From positions 186,001 to 250,000 of the forward strand of contig NZ_JAUAMC010000007.1 of the NCBI RefSeq assembly GCF_031010195.1: a DNA stretch of 64,000 nt, in the 5' to 3' direction. Positions within the stretch are counted from its first letter, which is position 1; every line of letters begins with the position of its first letter. This DNA is from Halomonas sp. SpR8 (GTDB taxonomy: Bacteria; Pseudomonadota; Gammaproteobacteria; Pseudomonadales; Halomonadaceae). A program made the position numbers and the translations under genes. The notes under the pieces were generated by a model. The model was not told where the DNA came from. It was given only the letters and a program-made list of their open reading frames with translations, and ran no database searches. Shown here one piece after another: positions 28,377 to 37,635 of the stretch.

Positions 28377-29723
28377 TTGGCAATTGTTATGCCGCAACGC
28401 GAGTTGGCGATAACCCTATGGCGACAAACCTGGCCGATGGCCATCGGGGTGCTGGCGCTATTGGGTTTTCAACTTGTTGATAGCGCATTTATTGCCAGAC
28501 TTGGGACTGCACCGCTAGCCGCGCAGTCGTTTACGTTTCCGCTTTCATTCCTGATTATCGGTATCCAGGTTGGCATGGGGATAGCGATTGCCGCACTTAT
28601 TTCTCGGGCCTTGGGCGCAGGTGAAGAGGCGCGCGCCAAGCGGTTGAGCAGTTTGGTGTTAATGGCAGGCGGTGGAGTGATTGGGCTATTGTCGATCGCT
28701 TTGTGGCTCTTTCATGTGTCTATTTTCCAATTGCTGGGGGCTGATGAAGCGACCCTTGGCTACATTCGAATTTACTGGGGGCCGCAGCTATTATCAGCCT
28801 GGCTGGGGGCGCTCCTCTATTTTAGTTACAGTGTCTTTCGTGCCCACGGTGATACCCGTCTACCGGGCAAAATGATGGTGCTGAGTAGCCTTGTCAATCT
28901 TGTGCTAGATCCTGTGCTGATTTTTGGTGTTGGCAGCTGGCAGGGCTGGGGGTTGCCAGGTGCTGCCTGGGCAACCGCGATTGCCTTTTCAGTGGGGCTG
29001 GTGGTGACCACGCGCAAATTATTCAAGCGCCAGTGGGCATCGCAACAGGGTTTGTGGCGAGAGGCGAAGCAGTCGTGGCGGCCGTTTGCCGGCATTGCCG
29101 CTCCCGCTATGGTTAGCCAACTGATGCCACCCTTGGCGGCGATGTTGGCTATCTCCGTAGTGGCGGGGCTGGGTGAAAGTGAAGTGGCTGCCTGGGGCTT
29201 GGCGAGCCGGTTGGAAACACTATCGCTGATGGTCATTCTGGCCATGACCATGTCGCTGCCGCCTTGGTTGGGGCGTTGCTACGGCGCCGGTGATTGGGGC
29301 CAGATACAGCAGTTGATGCGCTTGGCGGTTAAGGTCGCGCTAGTTTGGCAGCTAGGCCTGGGCGTGTTACTAGCGTTAGGAGCGCCCTGGCTGGCTATAG
29401 CGTTAGCGGGCAACCCGGATGTGCAAAGCGAACTGACGGTGTTGATCCGCTTTCTACTGCCTAGCTATGCTGCACTGGGGCTCTGCATGCTGGTAGTGTC
29501 AGCGGGCAACGCTTTAGGTTGGCCATTACGTGCCATGCTGCTATCCAGCGCGCGGCTGTTTATTTGCTATTTACCCTGTCTCTGGTTGGGCTCGCAGTTG
29601 TTCGGTTGGTTGGGCTTAGCTGCGGGCGCCGCTATAGGCAATCTGCTGGCGGGTTTAATGTCATGGCAAGTGATGTGGCGTATTCTGTCCCGCCCGCATC
29701 GGCAGGCGGGATTCGGCAATTAA
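28377..29723 (+). CDS. MATE-family efflux transporter (DinF/NorM-like)
   Basis: 448 residues and about 12 membrane helices in two homologous halves. The start AITLWRQTWPMAIGVLALLGFQLVDSAF and SRALGAGEEARAKRLSSLVL are MATE signatures. Such proteins expel cationic drugs or metabolites using Na or H gradients. A TTG at 28377 is the likely start, as AAGGAGA lies 6 bases upstream of it; the ATG at 28389 is the alternative. The stop TAA overlaps the stop of the convergent permease in the four bases TTAA. Confidence 0.9.
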   Translation: MAIVMPQRELAITLWRQTWPMAIGVLALLGFQLVDSAFIARLGTAPLAAQSFTFPLSFLIIGIQVGMGIAIAALISRALGAGEEARAKRLSSLVLMAGGGVIGLLSIALWLFHVSIFQLLGADEATLGYIRIYWGPQLLSAWLGALLYFSYSVFRAHGDTRLPGKMMVLSSLVNLVLDPVLIFGVGSWQGWGLPGAAWATAIAFSVGLVVTTRKLFKRQWASQQGLWREAKQSWRPFAGIAAPAMVSQLMPPLAAMLAISVVAGLGESEVAAWGLASRLETLSLMVILAMTMSLPPWLGRCYGAGDWGQIQQLMRLAVKVALVWQLGLGVLLALGAPWLAIALAGNPDVQSELTVLIRFLLPSYAALGLCMLVVSAGNALGWPLRAMLLSSARLFICYLPCLWLGSQLFGWLGLAAGAAIGNLLAGLMSWQVMWRILSRPHRQAGFGN

Positions 29724-31204
29724 CGCAGGCGTGCAGCTTCTTGAAAGGAGAAGTATATAAACAGCAGCGCCATGCCCAGATAGCCCATCACAAATTCAGG
29801 AGCGGCATTGAAGGCCAGCTCCGGGGCGTGCATTAGTCCAACGAACGAAAATCCCGCGGCAATAGCGGCAAACGCAGCAGCTCGTCGGAACTGGTGGTCA
29901 ATCACCGACACCGTCATGGCACCGAGCAGAATAGCCATAAACATGGCCCCTTGGCCCATCACCACAATGGCGCTGGATATATCAGTGACGACCTCGCCTG
30001 CCCCGCGGTTAAAGCGCGTCATTACGTAGTTGGCGAAGTAGGGCAGCATGGCCAGCGCCACAGCGGGGTAGTAGCGTGTATCGTTGGCTTGGAAGGCGGT
30101 GGCAATCATCGACATGCCGACAAACACTAAAATCGGGGCGACCACCGAAACGGGAATAATGGCGGCCAGGGCGGCGATTAGGCCGAACATGGTCGCCAGC
30201 GCATATACTGCACCGTTGAGCAGACTGTAGCCACGGCCCGCGCCCATCCACTTGGCTCCAACGGTGGCAATATAGACCGTGGTAGGAAACACGCCGCCAA
30301 ACAGCGCGCCGATCATGGTGCCTGCGCCATCGACTGCCTGGCACTCACGCACATCGTACTTATCGCCTGCGGCTTCCATTGCCTCTACGTTGTTCATCGT
30401 CTCTATGGCGTTGTATAGCGTAATCGGCAGCACCACGGTGAGTACTGCAAGCATGCTGGTTAGCAGTAACCCCAGCCCTTCAAACCAGGCCAGATTGGGA
30501 AGCAATGGATAAAAGCCTAGGTGGGTAAAGGCATCGCTAAAGCGTTCGCTACCGGCATCGCCAATCAAATAGGCCATGGCAGTACCGACGATGATGGCGA
30601 AGAGCGAGGTGGGTAGTTTAAACGGCATGCTTACTCTGGCGACCAAGCCAACAATAATGATCGCTAACACCAGAAGGCCGATAATCGGCATTTCCAGCGT
30701 TTTGAACAGCATTTCTCCAGCGATGAAAGTAAGTGCGACGCCGGCTACAGCGCCGAGCATAGCGGCTCGAGGCAGGTGATGCTGCACCCAGCGGCCAATC
30801 ACGCTTATGGCGGCTTCAATGGCACCGCTAATAAAGCAGGCCGCAACGGCTACTTTCCAGGCCATTTCCGCATCGCCGGTCAATTGTTTAGCGGGTAGCA
30901 GCACGCCGAATAGGAATACGAACATCACCGGTGTTGAAATACCGTATGAGAGTGCCGTCACATCAGCGCGGTTCTCCTTGCGTGCCAGCCTGGCTGCGCT
31001 CCAGGCGTAGTAGAAGTTGCCCACCATCACGGCTACCGCTGCCCCTGGCAGCACTTGCCCATATACGATAGATGAGGGAAACCCCATGCCTAACATGGTG
31101 ATGGCGATAATCACAAAGTTGGCGATGTTGTTTTGAAACAGTGCAAAGAAGGCGTCGGTATCTTCTTTTTTGTACCACGGGTAGTAAGTGCTGGCAGCCG
31201 CCAT
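29720..31204 (-). CDS. NCS2-type purine/xanthine permease (AzgA-like)
   Basis: 494 residues with about 12-13 membrane helices. Family marks are a first half with NNIANFVIIAITMLGMG and ALSYGISTPVMFVFLFG, and a second half with GALFGGVFPTTVYIATVGAKWMGAGRGYSLLNGA. NCS2 carriers bring in nucleobases with protons. The substrate is not fixed by sequence; a purine is likely. The ATG at 31204 is the first matching the family N-terminus. A 16-bp palindrome like the RutR operator lies 59 bases upstream, also found before the second NCS2 gene at 48793. Confidence 0.85.
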   Translation of the reverse strand: MAAASTYYPWYKKEDTDAFFALFQNNIANFVIIAITMLGMGFPSSIVYGQVLPGAAVAVMVGNFYYAWSAARLARKENRADVTALSYGISTPVMFVFLFGVLLPAKQLTGDAEMAWKVAVAACFISGAIEAAISVIGRWVQHHLPRAAMLGAVAGVALTFIAGEMLFKTLEMPIIGLLVLAIIIVGLVARVSMPFKLPTSLFAIIVGTAMAYLIGDAGSERFSDAFTHLGFYPLLPNLAWFEGLGLLLTSMLAVLTVVLPITLYNAIETMNNVEAMEAAGDKYDVRECQAVDGAGTMIGALFGGVFPTTVYIATVGAKWMGAGRGYSLLNGAVYALATMFGLIAALAAIIPVSVVAPILVFVGMSMIATAFQANDTRYYPAVALAMLPYFANYVMTRFNRGAGEVVTDISSAIVVMGQGAMFMAILLGAMTVSVIDHQFRRAAAFAAIAAGFSFVGLMHAPELAFNAAPEFVMGYLGMALLFIYFSFQEAARLR

Positions 31205-31262
31205 GATAGGCCTCTTAGTTATGGTGTGTTGTATACAAGGCAACGTTGAGTGTGCCGAAGTA

Positions 31263-31278
31263 TTGACTAATCGGTCAA
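31263..31278. promoter_or_regulatory. RutR-like operator upstream of the NCS2 permease
   Basis: TTGACTAATCGGTCAA has perfect 5-bp outer arms and matches the E. coli RutR consensus (TTGACCAnnTGGTCAA) at 12 of 14 defined positions. Bases TTGAC-Y-AATCGGT recur at 48599 before another purine permease. Confidence 0.55.
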
Positions 31279-31292
31279 GCATGGCAGCATAC

Positions 31293-31320
31293 AAAAACGC
31301 CCAGGAGGGCCTGGGCGTTT
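31293..31320 (-). terminator. Intrinsic terminator after the aminotransferase gene
   Basis: A perfect 10-bp stem (AAACGCCCAG on the plus strand) with a 6-base loop is followed by T5 on the minus strand, just past the aminotransferase stop and before the permease promoter region. Confidence 0.85.
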
Positions 31321-31350
31321 GTTCGTGCTCTAATGCTCGGTGTGGTCTAA

Positions 31351-32541
31351 CTAGTCGTTTACAGCGGCGATTGCTTTGGCCAGGTAGGGGAGATTCTCCT
31401 GGGAGAAGCCCGCCACGTTAGCGCGGCCTGAACGCACCATGTAGATACCAAATTCATCGCGCAGGCGATCCACCTGTTCTGGCGTTAACCCGGTATACGA
31501 GAACATACCGCGCTGTTCGGCGACGCAGGCGTACTTCTGGTCCAACCCGTAAGGCTTCAAGGCTTCGACAAAATCGCGGCGCAGCGTGTTGATACGGTCG
31601 CGCATCTCTGTCAGCTCATCACGCCATAGTTCAGTCAGCTCTGCGTCGTGGAGAATCTCACTGACGATAGCGCTGCCGTGAGCGGGCGGGTTTGAGTAGT
31701 TTTCCCGGGCAACGATCGCGACCTGAGAGCGTATGTTATCCATCTGCTCGCTGTCTTTTGCCACCATGATTAAACAGCCGGTACGCTCGCAGTAAATACC
31801 GAAGTTTTTCGAGCAGGAACTGGTGATGATCGCCTCTTCAAGATGTTCTGCCAGTAAGCGTACGCCATAGGCGTCTTCGTCCAAGCCTTCACCAAAGCCT
31901 TGGTAAGCGAAATCGATTAGCGGCAGTAGCTTACGCTCACGAACGATCTCTAGAACTTCCTGCCACTGGTCGTGAGAAAGGTCAAAACCCGTCGGGTTGT
32001 GGCAGCAAGCGTGGAGTACCACCACATCGCCTTCTGGAATACTTTTAAGCGCGGCCCGCATGCCGTCAAAATCGAGGCGATTGTCTGGATCAACGTAAGG
32101 ATACTTGTGCAGCTCAATACCGGCAGCGGTGAAAATTCCGTGGTGGTTGGGCCACGTTGGGTCGCTTACCCAGATACCTTTACCCGGCAGTTGGGAGGAA
32201 ATGAAGTCGGCTGCTAAGCGCAGTGCACCGGTACCACCCGGCGACTGAGTAGCACTGGCGCGGTTGGCTTTCAGCACCGGTGACTCAGCGCCGAATACCA
32301 TGGGAAGGACGACCTCGCCATAGCTGGGGGCGCCGTGAGAGCCAATATAGGTTTTCGTCGTTTCATTCTTGAGCAGGCGAGCTTCTGCTTCCTTGACGGC
32401 GCGCATTACCGGCGTATTGCCTTGAGTATCACGGTAAACACCAACGCCTAGATCCACTTTTTGTGGATTGGTATCTTTTTTGAAAGCTTCGATTAGCCCG
32501 AGAATGGCGTCTCCTGGGACTCGCTCAATATGCTCAAACAT
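31351..32541 (-). CDS. Aromatic amino acid / aspartate aminotransferase (PhhC/TyrB type)
   Basis: 396 residues, class I PLP aminotransferase. The PLP Lys is in SSCSKNFGIYCERTG, and MFEHIERVPGDAILGLIEAFKKD is the typical start of the AspC/TyrB group; ACCHNPTGFDL and RSGRANVAGF carry the substrate-binding Asn and Arg. It directly abuts phhB (TAA followed at once by ATG), as phhC does in the Pseudomonas phhABC operon, which favours an aromatic role, but aspartate activity is also expected in this group. Confidence 0.92.
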   Translation of the reverse strand: MFEHIERVPGDAILGLIEAFKKDTNPQKVDLGVGVYRDTQGNTPVMRAVKEAEARLLKNETTKTYIGSHGAPSYGEVVLPMVFGAESPVLKANRASATQSPGGTGALRLAADFISSQLPGKGIWVSDPTWPNHHGIFTAAGIELHKYPYVDPDNRLDFDGMRAALKSIPEGDVVVLHACCHNPTGFDLSHDQWQEVLEIVRERKLLPLIDFAYQGFGEGLDEDAYGVRLLAEHLEEAIITSSCSKNFGIYCERTGCLIMVAKDSEQMDNIRSQVAIVARENYSNPPAHGSAIVSEILHDAELTELWRDELTEMRDRINTLRRDFVEALKPYGLDQKYACVAEQRGMFSYTGLTPEQVDRLRDEFGIYMVRSGRANVAGFSQENLPYLAKAIAAVND

Positions 32542-32880
32542 TTAGTCGGCTACCTCGTCGGTTCTGGCGGCAAGAATGAAGTCATTTAAATGCAGGCCTT
32601 TAATGGCATGAGACCACCATAAAACGGTGACTTTCCCCCATTCAGTGGTAATCACGGGATGATGACCAGCCTGCTCTGCAATATCGCCAACGCGCTGGGT
32701 GAATGCTAGAGCGCTGGCAAAGTCACGAAAGTTAAAACGCCGCGACAGCTTCATGATGCCATCGTGCTCGACAATCTGCCACTGGCTGAGGCTTTTTAGC
32801 CGCTCTTCAGCTTCAGTTTGACTTAATGGATGGGTACTTTTACTGCAAGGTTCGCAGGTGGATTTGGCGAGCGTTGACAT
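32542..32880 (-). CDS. phhB: Pterin-4a-carbinolamine dehydratase
   Basis: 112 residues. PhhB regenerates the tetrahydropterin cofactor of phenylalanine hydroxylase. The active-site pattern is QAGHHPVITTEWGKVTV with a second His in LWWSHAIKGL. ATG at 32880 follows GGAGC. No phenylalanine hydroxylase gene lies upstream: the next gene is cobA on the other strand. Confidence 0.95.
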   Translation of the reverse strand: MSTLAKSTCEPCSKSTHPLSQTEAEERLKSLSQWQIVEHDGIMKLSRRFNFRDFASALAFTQRVGDIAEQAGHHPVITTEWGKVTVLWWSHAIKGLHLNDFILAARTDEVAD

Positions 32881-33057
32881 TGGTAAGCTCCTACATTGGG
32901 GATGTTTACCTAGCGTAGAAGGCATACGCCGTCGCGACCAACGTCTTTGGTACTGTGCATTGAAAGGTAAGTTTTAAACGAGGCGTTATGGGTATTTAGT
33001 GATAAAATTAACTACTTTTTGCATATTAAAAACCTTTTTTATTCCTGAGGTGGATTC

Positions 33058-33888
33058 TTGGAAGCAGGACGAGAGCAAAATACGCAACCAGCAGGCATGG
33101 TCAGTTTGGTAGGAGGAGGGCCCGGCGATCCGGAATTACTGACGTTAAAAGCCTATAAACGTCTGCAGTCCGCTGAAGTAGTGCTCTATGATCGTTTAGT
33201 GAGCGATGAGGTTGTCGCGTTTATACCGCACCAGGCACAGCGTTTTTACGTCGGCAAAGCGCGCTCGCTGCATAGCGTTCCTCAGGATGGTATCAATCAA
33301 GCGTTGGTCAAGTGGGCTAAGCAAGGGAAGCGAGTAGTGCGCCTTAAAGGCGGTGATCCGTTCATTTTTGGCCGTGGAGGAGAAGAGCTTGAAGCCTTGG
33401 TGGCCGCCCAGGTGAGCGTTGAGGTTATTCCGGGGGTGACCGCTGCATCCGGCTGTGCTGCCTATGCGGGCATTCCACTGACCCACCGTGATCATGCGCA
33501 GTCAGTGCGTTTTGTCACCGGTCATCTAAAGCATGGCGAATGTGAGTTGGATTGGGATGCGCTCGCGCGGCCTGGCCAGACGCTAGTGTTTTATATGGGG
33601 TTAGGCAGTGTCAATCTTATTAGTCAGGCACTTATGGAGCATGGTTTGACGCCTGAAACACCGCTAGCCCTGGTGGAGCAAGGGACTACGCGCCAACAAC
33701 AGACCCATATTGGGTCACTATCAGCACTGCCGGGCGCGTTTTTGGCAGGCCATATTAAACCGCCTACGCTATTAATAGTAGGTAGCGTGGTGTCGCTACA
33801 CTCGACGCTGAATTGGTTTGATTCACTTAACGGTCAGGCATCAGGTTTTCATGAAGGCAAGCATCCACCTCCTGTCAGTCATGATTAG
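33058..33888 (+). CDS. cobA: Uroporphyrinogen-III C-methyltransferase
   Basis: 276 residues, a single SUMT domain without the CysG dehydrogenase part. It moves two methyl groups from SAM to uroporphyrinogen III, the entry to sirohaem and cobalamin. Motifs are [39 protein letters not shown] and [14 protein letters not shown] at 33058 is supported by GAGG 8 bases upstream; ATG 33097 is possible but would trim only non-conserved residues. Confidence 0.94.
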   Translation: MEAGREQNTQPAGMVSLVGGGPGDPELLTLKAYKRLQSAEVVLYDRLVSDEVVAFIPHQAQRFYVGKARSLHSVPQDGINQALVKWAKQGKRVVRLKGGDPFIFGRGGEELEALVAAQVSVEVIPGVTAASGCAAYAGIPLTHRDHAQSVRFVTGHLKHGECELDWDALARPGQTLVFYMGLGSVNLISQALMEHGLTPETPLALVEQGTTRQQQTHIGSLSALPGAFLAGHIKPPTLLIVGSVVSLHSTLNWFDSLNGQASGFHEGKHPPPVSHD

Positions 33889-34085
33889 GTTTTTTTGTGC
33901 TTGAATGGTAACGCTACAGCAACATTTATATACGATTTTGCAAACATACTGGCTAGATACAGTGAGCTGTGTATGCTGAAAGGGAGATTATCCACGGCTA
34001 GCGCATTATAAACACAGTTGATTATCGCGCAGCGGATTATCGTTAGCACGGGCAAATGCAAGCTTAGACCATAGAGGAACGTACA

Positions 34086-35231
34086 ATGTCAGAAACAAAC
34101 TCTACTGATAACCAGCCACCGGCCAACAAGCCAGAGCCCTCTAATAAGCCAGACTCGGCAAAGAAATCAGACATGAAAACTCTCTTTCAAGATAACCGTG
34201 TAAAAGCGATAGCCGGTATCGCGGCTATCGCGGTTATTTGGGCGATTATGGCGCAATCCAATTCGGGGACTCACCAGGAGCGCGTCGGCAGTTTAGAGCA
34301 GCAACTGGCGAGTGCCGAGCAAGAAAATGATCAGCTAAGTCAGCGTATTGCCGAAATTGAGGAGGCCGAAACCAATCTGGTCGCGCTGCAAGAAGAGACG
34401 GCATCTCTGGAAGAGCAGCAGAGTGAGGCTCGCTCATCGTTGGAGAGCTCCCAAAGTGAAGTCAGTGATGTACAGTCGCGCTTAGAAGAGCTTGAATCTG
34501 AGCGCTCTGCGCTTGAAGGAGAGGTAGCGTCTTTAAACGAGCAAGCCGAGAGCGCCGAAAGCAATATGACGGCACTGCGCGAAGAGCGTGAAGAGATAAC
34601 GACGGCTCGGGATGAGGCTGAAAGTACTCTCCAGGAAGTTGAAAAAGCGCGTCAGAGCGCCGAAGAGGCTCGTCAGGAAGCCGAAGCGGCCCGTCAGGAC
34701 GCTGAGCAGCAGCGTCAGGAAGCGGTTGAAGAGCTGAATGCTACTGAAGAAGCAGTATCTGGGTTGGAAGATCAAATTAGCCAAGCCAACGAAGAGCTTA
34801 GTGTCCTTGAAGAAGAAATCTCGACAGTTCAAAGCGAGCTTGATGAGCTGAAGAGTGAGCGCGATTCATTAACCAGCGAGCGTAATGAGCTGCAAAATGA
34901 AGTCGACTCACTGACTGAACAGCGTAACGAGGAAGAGCAAAGTTTAAGTCAAGTGCGCAGTGAATTAGACGATGTAACGGTTGCACTGGAGATGGGGCGT
35001 GAAGAAGTAGCTAACGTCGAGAGTGATATTGAAGACCGTGAAAGTCAGTTGGAGCGCCTTGAGAGCCAGCTTGGCGAATGGCGCGATGAGCTATCAACAT
35101 TAGACAGCCGCTTATCAGATGCAGAAGCGTCGGCTAGTGACGATGCTTCATCTTCGCAAGGCAGCTCGTCTGACGAAAGTGCCAACGACAGCGATGGGGG
35201 TAGTGAAGAATCTCAGCAAAACGCTGGTTAA
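34086..35231 (+). CDS. Single-pass membrane protein with a long coiled coil, unknown function
   Basis: 381 residues. Residues 1-38 are polar (many Pro, Asn, Lys), a membrane helix spans about 41-57 (IAGIAAIAVIWAIMAQS), and residues 65-340 are almost unbroken heptads rich in Glu, Gln, Ser and Leu, including repeats of the type R-Q-E-A-E near 190-220. The end is a Ser/Asp/Gly-rich acidic tail. By charge the coiled coil is probably periplasmic. No family recognised; the resemblance to SMC or myosin sequences is only compositional. GAGGAAC precedes the ATG. It stands alone with its own terminator. Confidence 0.85.
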   Translation: MSETNSTDNQPPANKPEPSNKPDSAKKSDMKTLFQDNRVKAIAGIAAIAVIWAIMAQSNSGTHQERVGSLEQQLASAEQENDQLSQRIAEIEEAETNLVALQEETASLEEQQSEARSSLESSQSEVSDVQSRLEELESERSALEGEVASLNEQAESAESNMTALREEREEITTARDEAESTLQEVEKARQSAEEARQEAEAARQDAEQQRQEAVEELNATEEAVSGLEDQISQANEELSVLEEEISTVQSELDELKSERDSLTSERNELQNEVDSLTEQRNEEEQSLSQVRSELDDVTVALEMGREEVANVESDIEDRESQLERLESQLGEWRDELSTLDSRLSDAEASASDDASSSQGSSSDESANDSDGGSEESQQNAG

Positions 35232-35282
35232 ACGCCGTTATGCAGTAACGCTTCTAGGTTAATCAATCATGTAAGCGGTGAG

Positions 35283-35316
35283 AGCGGGTGTCGGGAAGCT
35301 GGCATCCGCTTTCTTG
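35283..35316 (+). terminator. Probable terminator after the coiled-coil gene
   Basis: A 10-bp stem (AGCGGGTGTC with two wobble pairs on the other arm GGCATCCGCT), an 8-base loop and a weak TTCTTG tract. Confidence 0.6.
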
Positions 35317-35394
35317 TTGTTGGTTTATGAATGTGTCCCTGAGGAGTATCATTAACGCACGTAAAATATGAGCCCAAATGAGGAGTGCCATTGA

Positions 35395-36195
35395 ATGGAT
35401 GGGGTTAAGCATATTATCGCAGTGGCATCGGGTAAGGGCGGCGTGGGTAAATCCACCGTCACCGTAAACCTGGCGCTAGCATTAGCGGCACAGGGATATC
35501 GCGTAGGTGTTCTTGATGCTGACATCTATGGCCCCAGCCAGGCACAAATGCTCGGCGTTAAAGAGGGTGTTCGCCCGCAGGCCGCTGGTAATGATAAGTT
35601 TCTGCCACTGGAAGCCCATGGCGTCCAGGCGATGTCGATGGCGTTCATGGTGAATACTCGTGAACCGATGGTTTGGCGCGGGCCTATGGTGGTGGGCGCA
35701 TTCCAGCAGATGCTAACGCAAACCCAGTGGGATAATCTCGATTTTCTATTGATCGATATGCCACCAGGAACCGGTGATATTCAGCTAACGCTGGCACAAA
35801 AAGTACCGGTGGCCGGCGCGGTAATTGTGACTACGCCGCAGGATATTGCGCTATTAGATGCCCGTAAAGGGATCGAAATGTTCCGTAAGGTTAACGTTCC
35901 GGTGCTGGGCGTGGTGGAAAATATGAGCCTCTACCACTGCGAAAATTGCGGCCATGAAGCGGCTATTTTCGGTACCGGCGGCGGAGATAACATTGCCCAA
36001 GAGTACGACACGCAGGTGCTGGGTCGACTACCGCTAACGCTTTCTATCCGTGAGTTAACCGATTCAGGACGACCTAGCGTTATCTCTGAGCCGGAAGGGT
36101 CGGTAAGCCAAACTTTTGCTGTGATCGCCCAAAAAGTGGCCGAGGCAGTAAGTGCCCATCAGGGCGATGCTCCCACAATTTCTTTTAGCGAGTGA
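35395..36195 (+). CDS. Mrp/ApbC-type iron-sulfur carrier ATPase, short form
   Basis: 266 residues. A deviant Walker A (ASGKGGVGKSTV, residues 11-22) opens a P-loop NTPase with DADIYGPSQ, LIDMPPGTGD and the cluster-ligand pair HCENCG (C-x-x-C) near residue 183. ApbC/Mrp proteins hold and pass [4Fe-4S] clusters in the cytoplasm. E. coli Mrp has an N-terminal DUF59/MIP18 domain that is absent here, and I find no such frame upstream. dcd follows after 11 bases. Confidence 0.93.
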   Translation: MDGVKHIIAVASGKGGVGKSTVTVNLALALAAQGYRVGVLDADIYGPSQAQMLGVKEGVRPQAAGNDKFLPLEAHGVQAMSMAFMVNTREPMVWRGPMVVGAFQQMLTQTQWDNLDFLLIDMPPGTGDIQLTLAQKVPVAGAVIVTTPQDIALLDARKGIEMFRKVNVPVLGVVENMSLYHCENCGHEAAIFGTGGGDNIAQEYDTQVLGRLPLTLSIRELTDSGRPSVISEPEGSVSQTFAVIAQKVAEAVSAHQGDAPTISFSE

Positions 36196-36206
36196 TGATG
36201 TAACAC

Positions 36207-36773
36207 ATGAGTATCAAATCTGATAAGTGGATTCGTCGCATGGCAAAGAGCGACGCGATGATTGAGCCTTTTGAAGCCGAGCAGGTGCGCTATGTGAACG
36301 ATCAGCGTGTTATCTCCTACGGCACTTCAAGCTACGGTTATGACGTGCGTTGCGCTGATGAATTTAAAGTGTTTACCAATATTCACTCGGCGATCGTTGA
36401 CCCGAAAGCGTTTGATGCGAACAGCTTTGTCGATATAAAAGGCGACATGTGCATTATTCCGCCTAACTCATTCGCGTTGGCGCGCACGGTGGAGTACTTC
36501 CGTATTCCACGCAATGTGCTCACCATTTGCTTGGGGAAATCCACCTACGCGCGCTGCGGTATCATTGTTAACGTCACGCCGCTGGAGCCCGAGTGGGAAG
36601 GACACGTGACCTTGGAATTCTCTAACACTACCAATCTGCCAGCGAAAATTTATGCCCATGAGGGCGTCGCGCAGATGCTGTTTTTGGAGTCCGATGAAGT
36701 GTGCGAAACGTCGTATAAAGACCGTGGCGGCAAGTATATGGGCCAACGCGGCGTGACTCTGCCGCGCACTTAA
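36207..36773 (+). CDS. dcd: dCTP deaminase
   Basis: 188 residues. It deaminates dCTP to dUTP, feeding dTMP synthesis. Trimeric dUTPase-fold motifs are [38 protein letters not shown] (catalytic Glu) and a C-terminal lid [12 protein letters not shown]. The mrp-dcd pair is also adjacent in Pseudomonas. Three 15-bp tandem units and a terminator follow. Confidence 0.97.
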   Translation: MSIKSDKWIRRMAKSDAMIEPFEAEQVRYVNDQRVISYGTSSYGYDVRCADEFKVFTNIHSAIVDPKAFDANSFVDIKGDMCIIPPNSFALARTVEYFRIPRNVLTICLGKSTYARCGIIVNVTPLEPEWEGHVTLEFSNTTNLPAKIYAHEGVAQMLFLESDEVCETSYKDRGGKYMGQRGVTLPRT

Positions 36774-36777
36774 TCAT

Positions 36778-36822
36778 ACTGTTCCCCACAAAACTGTCCT
36801 CTACAAAACTGCGCTCTATAAA
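36778..36822. repeat. Three imperfect 15-bp tandem units after dcd
   Basis: Units ACTGTTCCCCACAAA, ACTGTCCTCTACAAA and ACTGCGCTCTATAAA follow one another without gaps; neighbours match at 12 of 15 positions. Confidence 0.7.
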
Positions 36823-36862
36823 AAAGCGCCTTACGATGATGTATGTCCGTAAGGCGCTTTTT
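36821..36862. terminator. Bidirectional terminator between dcd and purN
   Basis: A perfect 15-bp stem (AAAAAGCGCCTTACG and its complement) with a 12-base loop, flanked by A5 and T5, sits between convergent genes. Confidence 0.9.
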
Positions 36863-36885
36863 AGTGTCTGATTCACACGCTGATG

Positions 36886-37635
36886 TTAAGACTCTTCGTC
36901 AAGCTCCTCATCAAGCTCTTCGGCTGCATCAGCGTGGGAAAGTCGCATACCGTGCTCAGGGAGCCGATGGCCGTCCATTTTGGCGCCTTCGGCGCTGAAC
37001 TGCAGCCTGCCTTCCAAGAACCACTGTACCGCAATCGGATAGATCAAGTGCTCGCGGGAGCGAATCTTCTCTTGCAGCGTTTCTACCGTATCGTCAGCGC
37101 TGACCTGCAGCTCGGCTTGAAGGACCACCGGCCCGCCATCAAGCTCTTCGGTGACGAAATGAACGCTGCAACCGTGGTTGGTAACGCCATCGGCGAGAGC
37201 CCGGGCATGGGTGTTGAGCCCTTGATAATCCGGCAGCAGCGAAGGATGGATATTCAGCATGCGACCGAGAAAGCGCTGCACAAAGCGAGGCGTTAAAATA
37301 CGCATAAAGCCCGCCAATACAATCAAGTCGGGCTCGTGACGCTCAATGACTTTGATCAAAGCGCCGTCATAGGCTTCACGGCTATCATATTCGCGATGGG
37401 GAAGAGCGACCGCTTCAATACCCGCTTCGTGAGCGCGCTTCAGGCCATAGGCATCAGCGATATTGGAAATGACCGCCACAATTTCACCGCCGCCTAAACG
37501 GTCGTGGGACTGGGCATCAATCAGCGCTTGTAGATTACTGCCGCTGCCTGAAATAAGCACCACGATGCGGCGGGCGCCGAGAGGCTCTGGGGTAACATCT
37601 TTAATGGTATCGCTTTGGTAGTCCATGTTGCTCAT
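36886..37635 (-). CDS. purN: Phosphoribosylglycinamide formyltransferase
   Basis: 249 residues. It adds the first formyl group in purine synthesis using 10-formyl-[42 protein letters not shown] (catalytic Asn and His) and [12 protein letters not shown] are present. It is about 35 residues longer than E. coli PurN, with an extra N-terminus of about 20 residues and an acidic tail. It overlaps purM by 4 bases (ATGA). Confidence 0.96.
   Translation of the reverse strand: MSNMDYQSDTIKDVTPEPLGARRIVVLISGSGSNLQALIDAQSHDRLGGGEIVAVISNIADAYGLKRAHEAGIEAVALPHREYDSREAYDGALIKVIERHEPDLIVLAGFMRILTPRFVQRFLGRMLNIHPSLLPDYQGLNTHARALADGVTNHGCSVHFVTEELDGGPVVLQAELQVSADDTVETLQEKIRSREHLIYPIAVQWFLEGRLQFSAEGAKMDGHRLPEHGMRLSHADAAEELDEELDEES

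Noticed and set aside
34650..34720. R-Q-E-A-E repeats suggesting a repeat-protein or SMC homologue
   Set aside because: There is no ATPase head or hinge; the repeats are ordinary heptad patterns inside a single coiled coil.
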